A stretch of DNA of 64,000 nucleotides from Pseudomonas sichuanensis (GTDB lineage: Bacteria > Pseudomonadota > Gammaproteobacteria > Pseudomonadales > Pseudomonadaceae), in contig NZ_QKVM01000001.1 in NCBI RefSeq assembly GCF_003231305.1, forward strand, positions 158,206 to 222,205, in the 5' to 3' direction. The translations under genes and the position numbers were made by a program. Below the pieces are notes generated by a model, which did not search any database, had not been told where the DNA came from, and saw only the letters and a program-made list of their open reading frames with translations. Shown piece by piece: positions 25,415 to 34,517 of the stretch (positions are counted from its first letter, which is position 1; each line of letters begins with the position of its first letter).

Positions 25415-26710
25415 ATGACTCATCGCATCGTGATTGTCGGCGGCGGCGCCGGCGGCCTGGAACTGGCGACCCGCCTGGGTAAAAGCCTGGGCAAGCGCAA
25501 ACAGGCCGAGATCACCCTGGTTGATGCCAACCTGACGCACATCTGGAAACCGCTGCTGCACGAAGTGGCGGCCGGTTCGCTGAACTCCTCGGAAGATGAA
25601 CTGAACTACGTGGCCCAGGCCAAGTGGAACCACTTCAACTTCCAGATGGGCCGCATGAGCGGCCTGGACCGCGAAAGCAAACAGATCCAGCTGGCCGCTA
25701 CCCTCGACGACGAAGGCCGCGAGCTGCTGCCTGCGCGCACCCTGGGTTATGACACCCTGGTGATCGCCGTGGGCAGCAACACCAACGACTTCGGCACCCT
25801 GGGCGCGGCGCAGCACTGCCTGTTCCTCGACAGCCGCAAGCAGGCCGAGCGCTTCCACCAGCAACTGCTCAACCACTACCTGCGCGCCCATGCCGGCGAT
25901 GTGGCCAGTGAAAAGATCAGCGTGGCCATCGTCGGCGCCGGCGCCACCGGTGTGGAACTGGCGGCCGAGCTGCACAACGCCGCCCATGAACTGGCGGCCT
26001 ATGGCCTGGACAAGATCCAGCCCAAGGACATGCACATCACCCTGATCGAGGCCGGCCCACGCGTACTGCCGGCACTGCCCGAGCGCATCAGCGTGCCGGT
26101 GCACAAGACCCTGGAAAAACTCGGGGTGACGGTGATGACCAACGCCTCGGTCAGTGAAGTGACCGAAGATGGCCTGAAGACGGCGTCCGGCGAAGTGATC
26201 CAGGCCAGCCTGAAGGTGTGGGCGGCGGGCATTCGCGCGCCGGGCTTCCTCAAGGACATCGACGGCCTGGAAACCAACCGCATCAACCAGCTGGTGGTGC
26301 GCCCGACCCTGCAGACCACCCGCGACGACAATATCTTCGCCTTCGGCGATTGCGCCGCCTGCCCGCAGCCGGGCAGCGACCGCAACGTGCCGCCACGGGC
26401 CCAGGCCGCGCACCAGCAGGCGTCGTTGCTGGCCAAGAGCCTGAAGGCGCGCCTGGAGAACAAGGCGCTGCCGACCTACGAGTACAAGGACTACGGCTCG
26501 CTGGTGTCGCTGTCGCGCTTCTCGGCGGTGGGCAACCTGATGGGTAACCTGATGGGCAGCGTGAAGCTGGAAGGCTGGCTGGCGCGGATGTTCTATGTGT
26601 CGCTGTACCGCATGCACCAGATGGCGCTGTATGGGTTCTTCCGCACGGCGATGCTGATGCTGGGTAGCAAGATTGGGCGCGGGACCGAGCCTCGCCTGAA
26701 GCTGCACTGA
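25415..26710 (+). CDS. ndh: Type II NADH dehydrogenase
   Basis: The 431-aa flavoprotein oxidises NADH and reduces quinone at the membrane without pumping protons. It has the FAD motif IVIVGGGAGGLELATRLG, the NADH-binding motif VAIVGAGATGVELAAEL and the FAD-ribityl motif NIFAFGDCAACP. A C-terminal amphipathic region (GWLARMFYVSLYRMHQMALY) anchors it to the inner membrane. It is followed by a REP pair. Confidence 0.95.
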   Translation: MTHRIVIVGGGAGGLELATRLGKSLGKRKQAEITLVDANLTHIWKPLLHEVAAGSLNSSEDELNYVAQAKWNHFNFQMGRMSGLDRESKQIQLAATLDDEGRELLPARTLGYDTLVIAVGSNTNDFGTLGAAQHCLFLDSRKQAERFHQQLLNHYLRAHAGDVASEKISVAIVGAGATGVELAAELHNAAHELAAYGLDKIQPKDMHITLIEAGPRVLPALPERISVPVHKTLEKLGVTVMTNASVSEVTEDGLKTASGEVIQASLKVWAAGIRAPGFLKDIDGLETNRINQLVVRPTLQTTRDDNIFAFGDCAACPQPGSDRNVPPRAQAAHQQASLLAKSLKARLENKALPTYEYKDYGSLVSLSRFSAVGNLMGNLMGSVKLEGWLARMFYVSLYRMHQMALYGFFRTAMLMLGSKIGRGTEPRLKLH

Positions 26711-26747
26711 CAGCCACGGCACGGCTCAAGGTCAAGACGAAGATCTA

Positions 26748-26834
26748 GTGGGAGCGGGCTTGCCCCGCGATGACATCAGCTCAGGCGCCATCGTTGTAAC
26801 GCCTGACGCCATCGCGGGGCAAGCCCGCTCCCAC
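26748..26834. repeat. Inverted REP pair
   Basis: Two copies of GTGGGAGCGGGCTTGCCCCG face each other over about 40 bases, between the convergent ndh and reductase-like genes. Confidence 0.85.
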
Positions 26835-26860
26835 AAGATCCATATGGCCAATCGGCGAAG

Positions 26861-27397
26861 TTAACGAAGCACGCGATACGTGCTCTGCACGAACCCACTC
26901 TCGTAACTGGTCGTTTTCATGTGCTGCAACAGCACATCCTTCGCCAACTCGCCAAACAACGGTATCCCCTGCCCCAGCAGCACGGGGATGCGGGTAATGG
27001 TCAGCTCGTTCACCAGCCCCTCGCGCAAGAACCCCTGAATCAACTTGCCGCCATCCAGGTACAGGCTTTTCGCGCCCGTGGCCTGCAGGTGCTCGAGTAG
27101 CTCAGGGATCGGCCCGGGGTGCAGCTCGACTTGCCCAGGCGCATTGGCGGGCAACGCTGCCAGGCTGGCGCTGACCACCACCACGCGGGTGTCTGGGTAG
27201 GGCCACTGGCCGAAGGTCATGACCTTGTCAAAGGTGCCACGCCCCATCACCAGCGTATCGACGCCGGCCATGAACCCCGCATAGCCATGGTCATCGGCAG
27301 ATTCGGTCGCCCCCATCAACCAATCAAGGCTGCCGTCTTCACGGGCGATGAAGCCATCCAGGCTGGTGGCGATGAACACACTGGCTTTCAAAGGCAT
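26861..27397 (-). CDS. Dihydrofolate reductase family protein (RibD C-terminal-like)
   Basis: The 178-aa protein belongs to the DHFR/RibD-C fold (KASVFIATSLDGFIAREDGS, DTLVMGRGTFDKVM, SLYLDGGKLIQGFL, RIPVLLGQGIPLFG). Members reduce pteridine- or pyrimidine-like substrates with NADPH, but this YyaP/YwjB-like branch has no assigned substrate. ATG 27397 begins the family match. The frame is open further upstream, to 27598, without support. It is divergent from the TerD-vWA gene. Confidence 0.85.
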   Translation of the reverse strand: MPLKASVFIATSLDGFIAREDGSLDWLMGATESADDHGYAGFMAGVDTLVMGRGTFDKVMTFGQWPYPDTRVVVVSASLAALPANAPGQVELHPGPIPELLEHLQATGAKSLYLDGGKLIQGFLREGLVNELTITRIPVLLGQGIPLFGELAKDVLLQHMKTTSYESGFVQSTYRVLR

Positions 27398-27587
27398 GGC
27401 ACGACGCTCCTGCGAGTAATGCCCGCATGCTAGCAAGAAAACCGCACAGCCCGCGCGAAGTGCACATTCATCGGTTTGCCGCGCGCCGGCGAATGGGTTT
27501 CGGCGAGTGCAGGGCTTCCCAGCGGCGCCTCGATAGGTCAGGCTCACACGGCGCGCAAAGGGACGCGGTATTTCAAGGAAGTGCTTC

Positions 27588-28847
27588 ATGCAGATCAATC
27601 AAGGGCAACGCCTGCCGTTGTCCAACCTCATCCAGGGCCAGGCCCTGTCGTTTTCCCTCAACATCGCCTCGCCACACACGGTGGACTGCGCCTGCTTCGG
27701 CCTCGATGCCCAGGGCAAACTGTCGGATGATCGCTACATGGTGTTCTTCAACCAGCCCGCCAGCCCCTGCGCCAGCGTACGCCAGGCCATGCCAGGGGAA
27801 TTCGCCCTCGACCTCGCCCGCCTGCCTGCCAGCATCGAGCGCCTGGTGTTCACCGCGGCCATTGACGGCCATGGCGCCATGCGCGACCTGCAGGCCAGCA
27901 CCTTCACGATCAAGGATGCCGGCGGGCGCGCCGTGGCCAGCTGCCCGTTCTCCGGGGCGACGTTCGCTAACGAAAAGGCCATCATGGTGGCGGACATCTA
28001 TCGCAAGGATGGCCAATGGCGCCTGATGTCCAACCTTCAAGGTTTCAACGAGGGGCTGGCCGCGCTGGTCAGGCATTTCGGCGCTCAAGTCGCCGACGAG
28101 CCGACACCAACACCAACACCAACACCAATCCAGGTGACGACACTGTCGCTGGAAAAGAAAGTGGCGGCCAGCGCTCCGCACCTGGTCAGCCTGGCGAAAA
28201 AAGCTCAGGTCAGCCTGGAAAAGGCCAGGCTGGACCAGGTGAAGGCGCGGGTCGCACTGATCCTCGATGCATCGGGTTCGATGAACGGCCAATACTCCCG
28301 AGGCCGTGTGCAGGAAGTGGTCAATCGCCTGCTGCCGCTAGCGGTGCATTTCGACGACGACGGCGCCATCGACTGCTGGGCCTTCGCCGCCAAACCGCAG
28401 AAGCTGTCGTGTATCACCCTCGCCAACCACAAAGCGTTCATCGACACCGACCATGACGGCTGGCGCGACTGGGATGTCGGCCGCCGCCTCAACGACGAAC
28501 CCAGGGTGATGGAGCAGGTCATCGAACATTACCTGGCCTCGGGCGACCGTTCCCCGGTGTTCGTGCTGTTCATATCCGACGGCGGCGTCTCGGAGAACCG
28601 CAAGATCACCCGGCTGATGACCGAGGCGGCGAAGCTGCCGCTCTTCTGGCAGTTCGTGGGCCTCGGTGGCAGGGGCTACGGCATCCTTGAAAAGCTCGAT
28701 GACATGCCGGGCCGAGTCGTCGACAACTGTGGGTTCTTCGCCCTGGACGATCTCCACCAGGTCAGCGAGGAGCAACTCTACGACCAGTTGATGGCAGAGT
28801 TCCCCAACTGGCTGAAGGACGCCGCGGCCAAAGGTATCGTCGCCTGA
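27588..28847 (+). CDS. terF: TerF-like protein: TerD domain plus von Willebrand A domain
   Basis: Residues 1 to about 165 are a TerD-type calcium-binding beta-sandwich (FGLDAQGKLSDDRYMVFFNQ, IMVADIYRKDGQWRL). A Thr-Pro repeat linker (EPTPTPTPTP, 171-180) and short SLEK-type motifs follow, then a vWA domain from about 218 to the end. The vWA MIDAS is intact: Asp227-Ala-Ser229-Gly-Ser231 and the later ISDGG. This is the E. coli TerF layout, about 413 aa there and 419 here. It is on the opposite strand from the main ter operon, with AAGGAA before ATG 27588. Confidence 0.88.
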   Translation: MQINQGQRLPLSNLIQGQALSFSLNIASPHTVDCACFGLDAQGKLSDDRYMVFFNQPASPCASVRQAMPGEFALDLARLPASIERLVFTAAIDGHGAMRDLQASTFTIKDAGGRAVASCPFSGATFANEKAIMVADIYRKDGQWRLMSNLQGFNEGLAALVRHFGAQVADEPTPTPTPTPIQVTTLSLEKKVAASAPHLVSLAKKAQVSLEKARLDQVKARVALILDASGSMNGQYSRGRVQEVVNRLLPLAVHFDDDGAIDCWAFAAKPQKLSCITLANHKAFIDTDHDGWRDWDVGRRLNDEPRVMEQVIEHYLASGDRSPVFVLFISDGGVSENRKITRLMTEAAKLPLFWQFVGLGGRGYGILEKLDDMPGRVVDNCGFFALDDLHQVSEEQLYDQLMAEFPNWLKDAAAKGIVA

Positions 28848-28857
28848 ACCCTGCTTG

Positions 28858-29865
28858 TCAGCCGGCGTTCTGGCTCGGCGCTGGCAGTTCGGCGAAGGTC
28901 GTTCCGGTCCAACGGTACTTCACTTCGGTCTCCAGGCTTGGGCAGCAGCGTGGGTCATCTTCGCCATGGGACAGTACCTTCACGGTGATCGTCTCGGGGC
29001 CGGCACGCTGCAGTTGCGTGGCGCCACCGACGACCAAGGTCTGCTGCAACTGCCAGCCATCGCTGCCGTGATAGTAGGCGGCCAGCGTCTGGTAGGCGCT
29101 GTTGCCGCCGCCCTGGCCTTCGATGGTATAGAGCACGACCGCGTCCTCCACGCCATCGCCGTTCAGGTCGAGCTGGACCTGCTGGCGACCTTCCGGGTAT
29201 TCGCTGCCACCGTCGCTGGCGATTTCCTGCGCGATCAAGGCCTGCATGGCGGCATCGAGGGTGACGAATGCGCGATTGGCGCTAGCGGAGGGTGTGAGTA
29301 CCGGCGCGGCTGCCACCACGGGTGAGGGCGCGGGTTCAGGTGCAACCGGGGCCGGGGCCTGGCCTTGCGTCTCGCCGTATTTGGCGGCGGCGGCTTTGTC
29401 CGGCTGCAGGCCGGCGGCCTTGACCTTGGCGATGTAGACACGCTTGACCTGGGCCTGGATCTCTTGCAGGTCGCTCGGTGCGAATTCGATGACACCTTTG
29501 CCATCGAACGGCTGGGCATCGCCAAGCACCCAGCGCGAGAAGATGCCCGGGCGTTTCTTCTCCAGTACCTCGATCACCTCGTCCTTGACCTCCTCCTCGG
29601 CCTCCAGGAAGAGCGCCCAGCCTTTGTCGCCGAACAGGGCGATCAGCTCGTCCTTGTCCTTCGCGCCGGCAAGCGAAACAGCCTCCAGCACCTGAATGTT
29701 GAAGTCGATGGTCTTGCTCACGCAGCTGTTGGTGAAATTGCCGAAGCATTCCTCCCGCAGTGCCTGCCTGGCCATGGAGAGTTTGTAGTCGGTCATGGCA
29801 TCGCAGCCGGCCAGCGCCAGTACCCCGCCCAAAGCCAAACCCCATTTGATGCTAGTGCTGATCAT
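28858..29865 (-). CDS. Lipoprotein of unknown function in the ter locus
   Basis: The 335-aa protein has a lipoprotein signal ending LALAGC (Cys21). A helical N-terminal half follows, then an Ala/Pro-rich linker at about 170-195. The C-terminal half contains a calcium-type loop DLNGDGVEDAVVLY of the kind found in EF-hand-like and FG-GAP repeats, and a cysteine pair (DDPRCCPS). It should be anchored in the periplasm. It lies beyond the ter operon terminator on the same strand and convergent with terF, so it may be an independently expressed partner. Confidence 0.75.
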   Translation of the reverse strand: MISTSIKWGLALGGVLALAGCDAMTDYKLSMARQALREECFGNFTNSCVSKTIDFNIQVLEAVSLAGAKDKDELIALFGDKGWALFLEAEEEVKDEVIEVLEKKRPGIFSRWVLGDAQPFDGKGVIEFAPSDLQEIQAQVKRVYIAKVKAAGLQPDKAAAAKYGETQGQAPAPVAPEPAPSPVVAAAPVLTPSASANRAFVTLDAAMQALIAQEIASDGGSEYPEGRQQVQLDLNGDGVEDAVVLYTIEGQGGGNSAYQTLAAYYHGSDGWQLQQTLVVGGATQLQRAGPETITVKVLSHGEDDPRCCPSLETEVKYRWTGTTFAELPAPSQNAG

Positions 29866-29934
29866 GTCTTTCGCTTCCTGTTGATACCTGATCGATCCGG
29901 CCCGTGGCTGAACCCTTTCCTTGGCGGTCGATGC

Positions 29935-29964
29935 AAAAAAGCCCCGGCCAGGCCGGGGCTTTTC
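29935..29964 (-). terminator. Terminator of the ter operon
   Basis: On the minus strand GCCCCGGCC and GGCCGGGGC form a nine-base GC stem with a one-base spacer, followed by six T. It lies just after terE. Confidence 0.9.
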
Positions 29965-29980
29965 TTCACCCGAAGATGAA

Positions 29981-30559
29981 TCAGCCGATGTTCACGCCAT
30001 GGGCTTCGGCCAGCGGCTTGAGGCCACCGGCAAAGCCTTGGCCAATGGCCTTGAACTTGAACTCGTCGTTGTGGCGATACAGCTCACCGAAGATCATCGC
30101 GGTTTCGGTGGACGCATCTTCGGACAGGTCGTAACGGGCGATTTCCTTGCCGTCAGCCTTGTTCAGCACGCGGATGTAGGCGTTCGATACCTGGCCGAAC
30201 GACTGCTTGCGGCCTTCGGCGTCGTGAATGGTCACGGCGAACACCAGCTTCTTCACTTCGCTTGCCAGGCCGTTGAGCTTGACGAACACCTGCTCGTCAT
30301 CGCCTTCGCCTTGGCCCGAACGGTTGTCACCCAGGTGCTCGATGGAGCCGTCGGCAGACTTCTTGTTGTTGTAGAAGATGAAGCCGGCGTCGCTCAGAAC
30401 CTTACCGGTCTCACCGGTGACGAACACCGAAGCGTCGAGGTCGAACTCGGTGCCGTCGGTAACGCGTGGGTCCCAGCCCAGGCCAACGATGACTTCGCTC
30501 AGACCTGGAGCTTCCTTGGACAGGGAGACGTTACCGCCTTTGGACAGACTTACAGCCAT
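29981..30559 (-). CDS. terE: TerD-family protein, TerE type
   Basis: The 192-aa TerD-domain protein is close to E. coli TerE throughout: [19 protein letters not shown] at the start, [23 protein letters not shown], and [19 protein letters not shown]. The aspartate clusters bind calcium. It is the last gene of the ter operon, 34 bases after terD. Confidence 0.93.
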   Translation of the reverse strand: MAVSLSKGGNVSLSKEAPGLSEVIVGLGWDPRVTDGTEFDLDASVFVTGETGKVLSDAGFIFYNNKKSADGSIEHLGDNRSGQGEGDDEQVFVKLNGLASEVKKLVFAVTIHDAEGRKQSFGQVSNAYIRVLNKADGKEIARYDLSEDASTETAMIFGELYRHNDEFKFKAIGQGFAGGLKPLAEAHGVNIG

Positions 30560-30593
30560 TGTGTGTATTCCTTTCTCGAGAGTGGATGGGCGA

Positions 30594-31169
30594 TCAGAAA
30601 TTCATGCCGTAGCCATTGGCCAGGGCACGCAGGCCACCGGTGTAGCCTTGGCCGACGGCACGGAACTTCCACTCGCCGTTGTTGCGATAGAGTTCGGCGA
30701 AAATCATTGCGGTCTCGGTCGAGGCATCCTCGGCCAGGTCGTAACGCACGATCTCGACACCCGTCACTTCGTTGACGATGCGGATGAACGAGTTGCCGAC
30801 CTGGCCGAAGTTCTGGCGGCGCGCATCGGCGTCGTGGATGGTCACGGTGAAGGCGATCTTGTCGACGTCCGCAGGCACGCGGCTGAGGTCGACCTTGACC
30901 ACTTCGTCGTCACCGTCGCCGGCACCGGTACGGTTGTCACCGGTGTGCTCGACCGAACCGTCCTGGCTGCGCAGCTGGTTGTAGAAGATGAAGTCGGCTT
31001 CGCTGCGGACCTTGCCGCTGGCGTTCAGCAGGAAGGCGCTGGCGTCCAGGTCGAACTCGGTACCGTCGGTGGCGCGCGGGTCCCAGCCCAGGCCGACCAG
31101 GATCTTGGTCAGGCTCGGGTCGGTTTTCGACAGGGACAGGTTGCCGCCCTTTTGAAGAGTCAGTGCCAT
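30594..31169 (-). CDS. terD: TerD-family protein, TerD type
   Basis: The 191-aa calcium-binding protein matches E. coli TerD ([56 protein letters not shown]). It has about half its residues in common with the neighbouring TerE by eye, consistent with tandem duplication. It is thought to act at the membrane with TerB and TerC in stress resistance. Confidence 0.93.
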   Translation of the reverse strand: MALTLQKGGNLSLSKTDPSLTKILVGLGWDPRATDGTEFDLDASAFLLNASGKVRSEADFIFYNQLRSQDGSVEHTGDNRTGAGDGDDEVVKVDLSRVPADVDKIAFTVTIHDADARRQNFGQVGNSFIRIVNEVTGVEIVRYDLAEDASTETAMIFAELYRNNGEWKFRAVGQGYTGGLRALANGYGMNF

Positions 31170-31198
31170 GAGAACAACTCCTTGTGATTGCTACTGAG

Positions 31199-32230
31199 TT
31201 AAGGGTGTGCGGCCGGGGTCTCTTCCTTTTCCGGGAAGAGCACACTGGCCAGGATGCCGATGACGAGAACAGCCAGCACGATGATCAGGCTGGTGTTCGG
31301 GTCGATGCTGATACCGTGGTGGAACAGATGATCGGTGGCATTGAGGCCAAGCTTGGCGGCAATGAAGAACAGCAGCACGATGACGGCTTTCTCGAGGTGC
31401 ACCAGGTAGCGCTTGAGGGCCTCGAGCACGAAGTACAGGGTACGCAGGCCAAGAATCGCGAAGAGCATCGCCGAGTAGACGATCAGCGGTTCACGGCTGA
31501 CCGCGATGACCGCCGGGACCGAGTCGAAGGCGAACAGCACGTCGGACACCTCGACCACCACCAGGCACAGGAACAGCGGCGTGGCGAACAGGCCGCCCTT
31601 GGCCGCCAGGCTCATGCCCTTGTTCTCGGGCTTTTGCACTTCGACTTCGAGCTTCTTGCGGCTGACGAAGAAGTTGTGGCCATACAGCTTGGGCCAGACA
31701 GGGAACAGCTTTTTGGCGAAGCGATAGGCGATGTGCTGGGAATAGTCTTCCTCTTCTTCATCGTCACCGCCGCTTCTGAGCATCATCACCGCCGTCCATG
31801 CCACGATCAGCGCGAAGACGATCTCGACCCACGGGCCGAACGCCAACAGGCCGGTACCGATGGCTACGAACACGCCACGGAACACGATGGCACCGATGAT
31901 GCCCCAGTAGAGAATGCGGTGGCGCAGGCCGTCCGGCACCTTGAACCAGGCGAAGATGGCCATGAACACGAACAGGTTGTCGACCGACAGCACTTTTTCC
32001 AAGGCATAACCGGTAACGAACAGGCTGGCCACCTGCGGCCCGTGCTGAACGTAGAGGAATGCGGCAAACGCCAGCGAAATCGCCACCCAGAACAGCGACC
32101 AGATCGACGCCCCGGCGAGGGTGATGGGCTTGTCATCGCGATGAGTGACCATGTCCAGCAGCAGCGCGCCAAGCGCGATGCCGACAAATACCGCCATGGT
32201 CAGCGGTGGGAAGCCAATTGTCGTTTCCAC
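31199..32230 (-). CDS. terC: TerC integral membrane protein
   Basis: The 343-aa protein has about nine membrane helices with the TerC hallmarks LSVDNLFVFMAIFAWF and DVLFAFDSVPAVIAVSREP. The acidic intramembrane residues suggest metal ion binding or export. A cytosolic loop carries a run of acidic residues (GGDDEEEEDYS). Translation starts at GTG 32230, behind AAGGA. TerC is the only transporter-like protein of the operon and the expected docking site for TerB and TerD. Confidence 0.94.
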   Translation of the reverse strand: METTIGFPPLTMAVFVGIALGALLLDMVTHRDDKPITLAGASIWSLFWVAISLAFAAFLYVQHGPQVASLFVTGYALEKVLSVDNLFVFMAIFAWFKVPDGLRHRILYWGIIGAIVFRGVFVAIGTGLLAFGPWVEIVFALIVAWTAVMMLRSGGDDEEEEDYSQHIAYRFAKKLFPVWPKLYGHNFFVSRKKLEVEVQKPENKGMSLAAKGGLFATPLFLCLVVVEVSDVLFAFDSVPAVIAVSREPLIVYSAMLFAILGLRTLYFVLEALKRYLVHLEKAVIVLLFFIAAKLGLNATDHLFHHGISIDPNTSLIIVLAVLVIGILASVLFPEKEETPAAHP

Positions 32231-32241
32231 AGTCGAAGTCC

Positions 32242-32691
32242 TTAAAGTTCGAAATCAGCTGGGTTGAGGCCCAGCTCCAGGCAGATCAGGCGCCCGACGG
32301 CCTTTTCCTTGCTATCAAAGTCGCCATCGGAAGCCCCGACAGCGCAAACCACACGGACCAACAGGCGCGCTTCGCCGTCCTTGCCCTTGACCTTGCTGAT
32401 GGCCTTCAGGGCTTCGGCCTGGCCGATCTGGAAGTCGAACTCGAACTTCGCGCAGGCGTCGCTGAACACCTTGATCACGTCGGTCAGGTTGAACACCTTC
32501 AACTCCGCGGAGTTGTTGATGAAGCCGGTCATCTTCATCTTTTCTTCGGACTTGATCTCGCCGTCAGCCGCCGACATCAGCGCGCAACCGTTGGCGATCG
32601 CCTCCATGAAGGTCCGGTTCTTGTACTTGGCGACTTCCGTCGTCAGCGTTTCCCGGGCCTTGGCCGCATTGGTTTTGAGCCATTCGAGCAT
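32242..32691 (-). CDS. terB: TerB metal-sensing helical protein
   Basis: The 149-aa all-helical protein has the two acidic metal-site motifs of TerB, LMSAADGEIKSEEKMKM and VGASDGDFDSKEKAV. TerB contacts TerC at the inner membrane and is thought to sense divalent metal. It lies between terA (46 bases upstream) and terC (11 bases downstream). Confidence 0.93.
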   Translation of the reverse strand: MLEWLKTNAAKARETLTTEVAKYKNRTFMEAIANGCALMSAADGEIKSEEKMKMTGFINNSAELKVFNLTDVIKVFSDACAKFEFDFQIGQAEALKAISKVKGKDGEARLLVRVVCAVGASDGDFDSKEKAVGRLICLELGLNPADFEL

Positions 32692-32737
32692 GCTGTTTCC
32701 CTCGTTGCGGGCCGAGCGGCCCGCCTTGATCGGATGG

Positions 32738-33919
32738 TTATTTGGAGCCGGCCTTCCAGTTCATGCCCCAGCCGTAGGCTCGGTCCATTTCCTGATGGCC
32801 CGGGTGGAAATCGACACGGCGCGAAACCTTCACGGCCCCGTTGACGTTTTCCAGCAGGGCGATCGCGCACATGCCGTGGCGGCCGCCCTCCTCGTTCATG
32901 CGGACTTCGATCTCAGGCTGGCCTGGCACGAAAATGGTCACCACGCCGTCGGTGGCTCGCCAGTTGGGAGCACCGTCGTAGATGAACGCGAAGATCAGGA
33001 TGCGTTTGACTTCGCTCCAGAACTGGCCGTTGATGTGCAGCCATTCACCGCCTGCCACCGCGCCGGTGCGGTCGTCGCCCATCAGCTGGATGTAAGGCTC
33101 CTCGCGCAAGTCGCCAAAGCGCCTGCCGAGCGCCTGAATCGCGCCCTTGTAGCCATCCTGCATTTCGAACAGGCAACCCAGGTCCAGGTCGATCGCGTTG
33201 CGCTTGCCCAGCAGTCCGCCGAGCAGGCCACCACCACCCTGGCCCTGGCCCTGGTTCCAGTTCAGGTTGACCTTGATCTCGCCAAATCCGGCAGCGGTCT
33301 TTTCCAGGCTGATGCTCGAACGGGTCTTGTCGAGGGTGACCTTGCTCAGGCTGATCGACGGCTTGGGCGCTGGCGGTGGCACGACTGCAGGGGCCGGAGC
33401 CGGCGCCGGGCTTGGCGCCGCAATGTCGACGCCGAAGTGCCTGGCCAGCGGCTCCAGGCCACCGGCAAAGCCCTGCCCGACACAGCGGAACTTCCAGGCG
33501 CCCTGGCGCAGGTAGAACTCGCCCAGGATCAATGCTGTTTCGCTCATGCCACGGGTAGGGATCTGAGCCTCGATGCCACCGGATACGGTCAAGGCCAGGG
33601 TGCTGACACGGTCGAACGCCGCCTTGTTCTCGTAGATGGTCGCGGTAAGCGCGACCTTTTCCACCGCAGGGTCGACCCGCCCCAGGTCGAGCGTGAACTC
33701 GACCCGGCCACTGGCGGACGAGACCAGTTGAACCGCTCCACCGAGGATGCTGGTCTGACCGTAGAAACACATGTCGCCATCGCCACGCACTTTGCCGGAT
33801 GGCGTGAGCGCGAATGCAGAAATATCGATGTCCGCGCCCGCGATCGGTGAGTAGCTGATATCGACACGCAGTTGGCCGGCGGCTACCGGCGCATTGCCGC
33901 CCGGGGCCAAGGTCGTCAT
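32738..33919 (-). CDS. terA: TerA, double TerD-like protein
   Basis: The 393-aa protein has an N-terminal TerD-like domain (about 1-165, with GMSETALILGEFYLRQGAWKF), a Pro/Ala linker (about 170-190) and a C-terminal TerA-specific domain (IDLDLGCLFEMQDGYKGAI, RTGAVAGGEWLHINGQFW). ATG 33919 overlaps the terZ stop by 4 bases and begins the family match. The longer open frame upstream lies inside terZ. Confidence 0.92.
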   Translation of the reverse strand: MTTLAPGGNAPVAAGQLRVDISYSPIAGADIDISAFALTPSGKVRGDGDMCFYGQTSILGGAVQLVSSASGRVEFTLDLGRVDPAVEKVALTATIYENKAAFDRVSTLALTVSGGIEAQIPTRGMSETALILGEFYLRQGAWKFRCVGQGFAGGLEPLARHFGVDIAAPSPAPAPAPAVVPPPAPKPSISLSKVTLDKTRSSISLEKTAAGFGEIKVNLNWNQGQGQGGGGLLGGLLGKRNAIDLDLGCLFEMQDGYKGAIQALGRRFGDLREEPYIQLMGDDRTGAVAGGEWLHINGQFWSEVKRILIFAFIYDGAPNWRATDGVVTIFVPGQPEIEVRMNEEGGRHGMCAIALLENVNGAVKVSRRVDFHPGHQEMDRAYGWGMNWKAGSK

Positions 33920-34515
33920 GCGCGCACCGCGTCGATGGCCAGGTTTACCAAGTCCTCGGCAGTGCGGCCGTTGGTGGAACGGCCGATCGCCTTGAACTCC
34001 CAACCGTTGCCGCCGCGGCTCAGGCTCGCCATGACCACGCCGGTATGCTTGCCTTTTTCCGCCAGGTTGAAACGCGCCAGCTCTTGCTTGCCCGACGCGT
34101 TGACGATTCGGCAGTAGGCATTTTCGACCTGGTCGAAGGTCTGCCCACGGAAGCTGTTGACGGTGAAGACCAGGTGTTTCACGTCAGCCGGCAGGCGTTG
34201 CAGGTCGACATGGATGGTTTCGTCATCACCATCACCTTCACCGGTGAGGTTGTCGCCGGAGTGCTTGATCGAACCGTCCCGCGAAGTCAATTGGCGGAAC
34301 CAGACCACGTCGACGGGCTGGAAATCGCCATCCAGCACGATGCACGAGGCATCCAGGTCGATCGAGTCGTTGCCGCCACCGGACAGCAGCTTGCTGAAAA
34401 AGCCACCGGTGGCTTTCACTGGATCCCAGCCCAGGCCCAGGCTGACGGTGGTCAGGCCAGTTCCAGCGGTCTTTTCCAGCGAGATGCTCTGATTCTTGCT
34501 CAGGGTGAGTGCCAT
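33916..34515 (-). CDS. terZ: TerD-family protein, TerZ type
   Basis: The 199-aa protein has the TerZ insertion after GLGWDPVK (ATGGFFSKLLSGGGNDSIDL), the GDNLTGEGDGDDETIHVD calcium segment and VNSFRGQTFDQVENAYCR, all as in E. coli TerZ. It is the first ter-proper gene after the metabolic block, 2 bases from the HAD gene. Confidence 0.92.
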   Translation of the reverse strand: MALTLSKNQSISLEKTAGTGLTTVSLGLGWDPVKATGGFFSKLLSGGGNDSIDLDASCIVLDGDFQPVDVVWFRQLTSRDGSIKHSGDNLTGEGDGDDETIHVDLQRLPADVKHLVFTVNSFRGQTFDQVENAYCRIVNASGKQELARFNLAEKGKHTGVVMASLSRGGNGWEFKAIGRSTNGRTAEDLVNLAIDAVRA

Positions 34516-34517
34516 GA

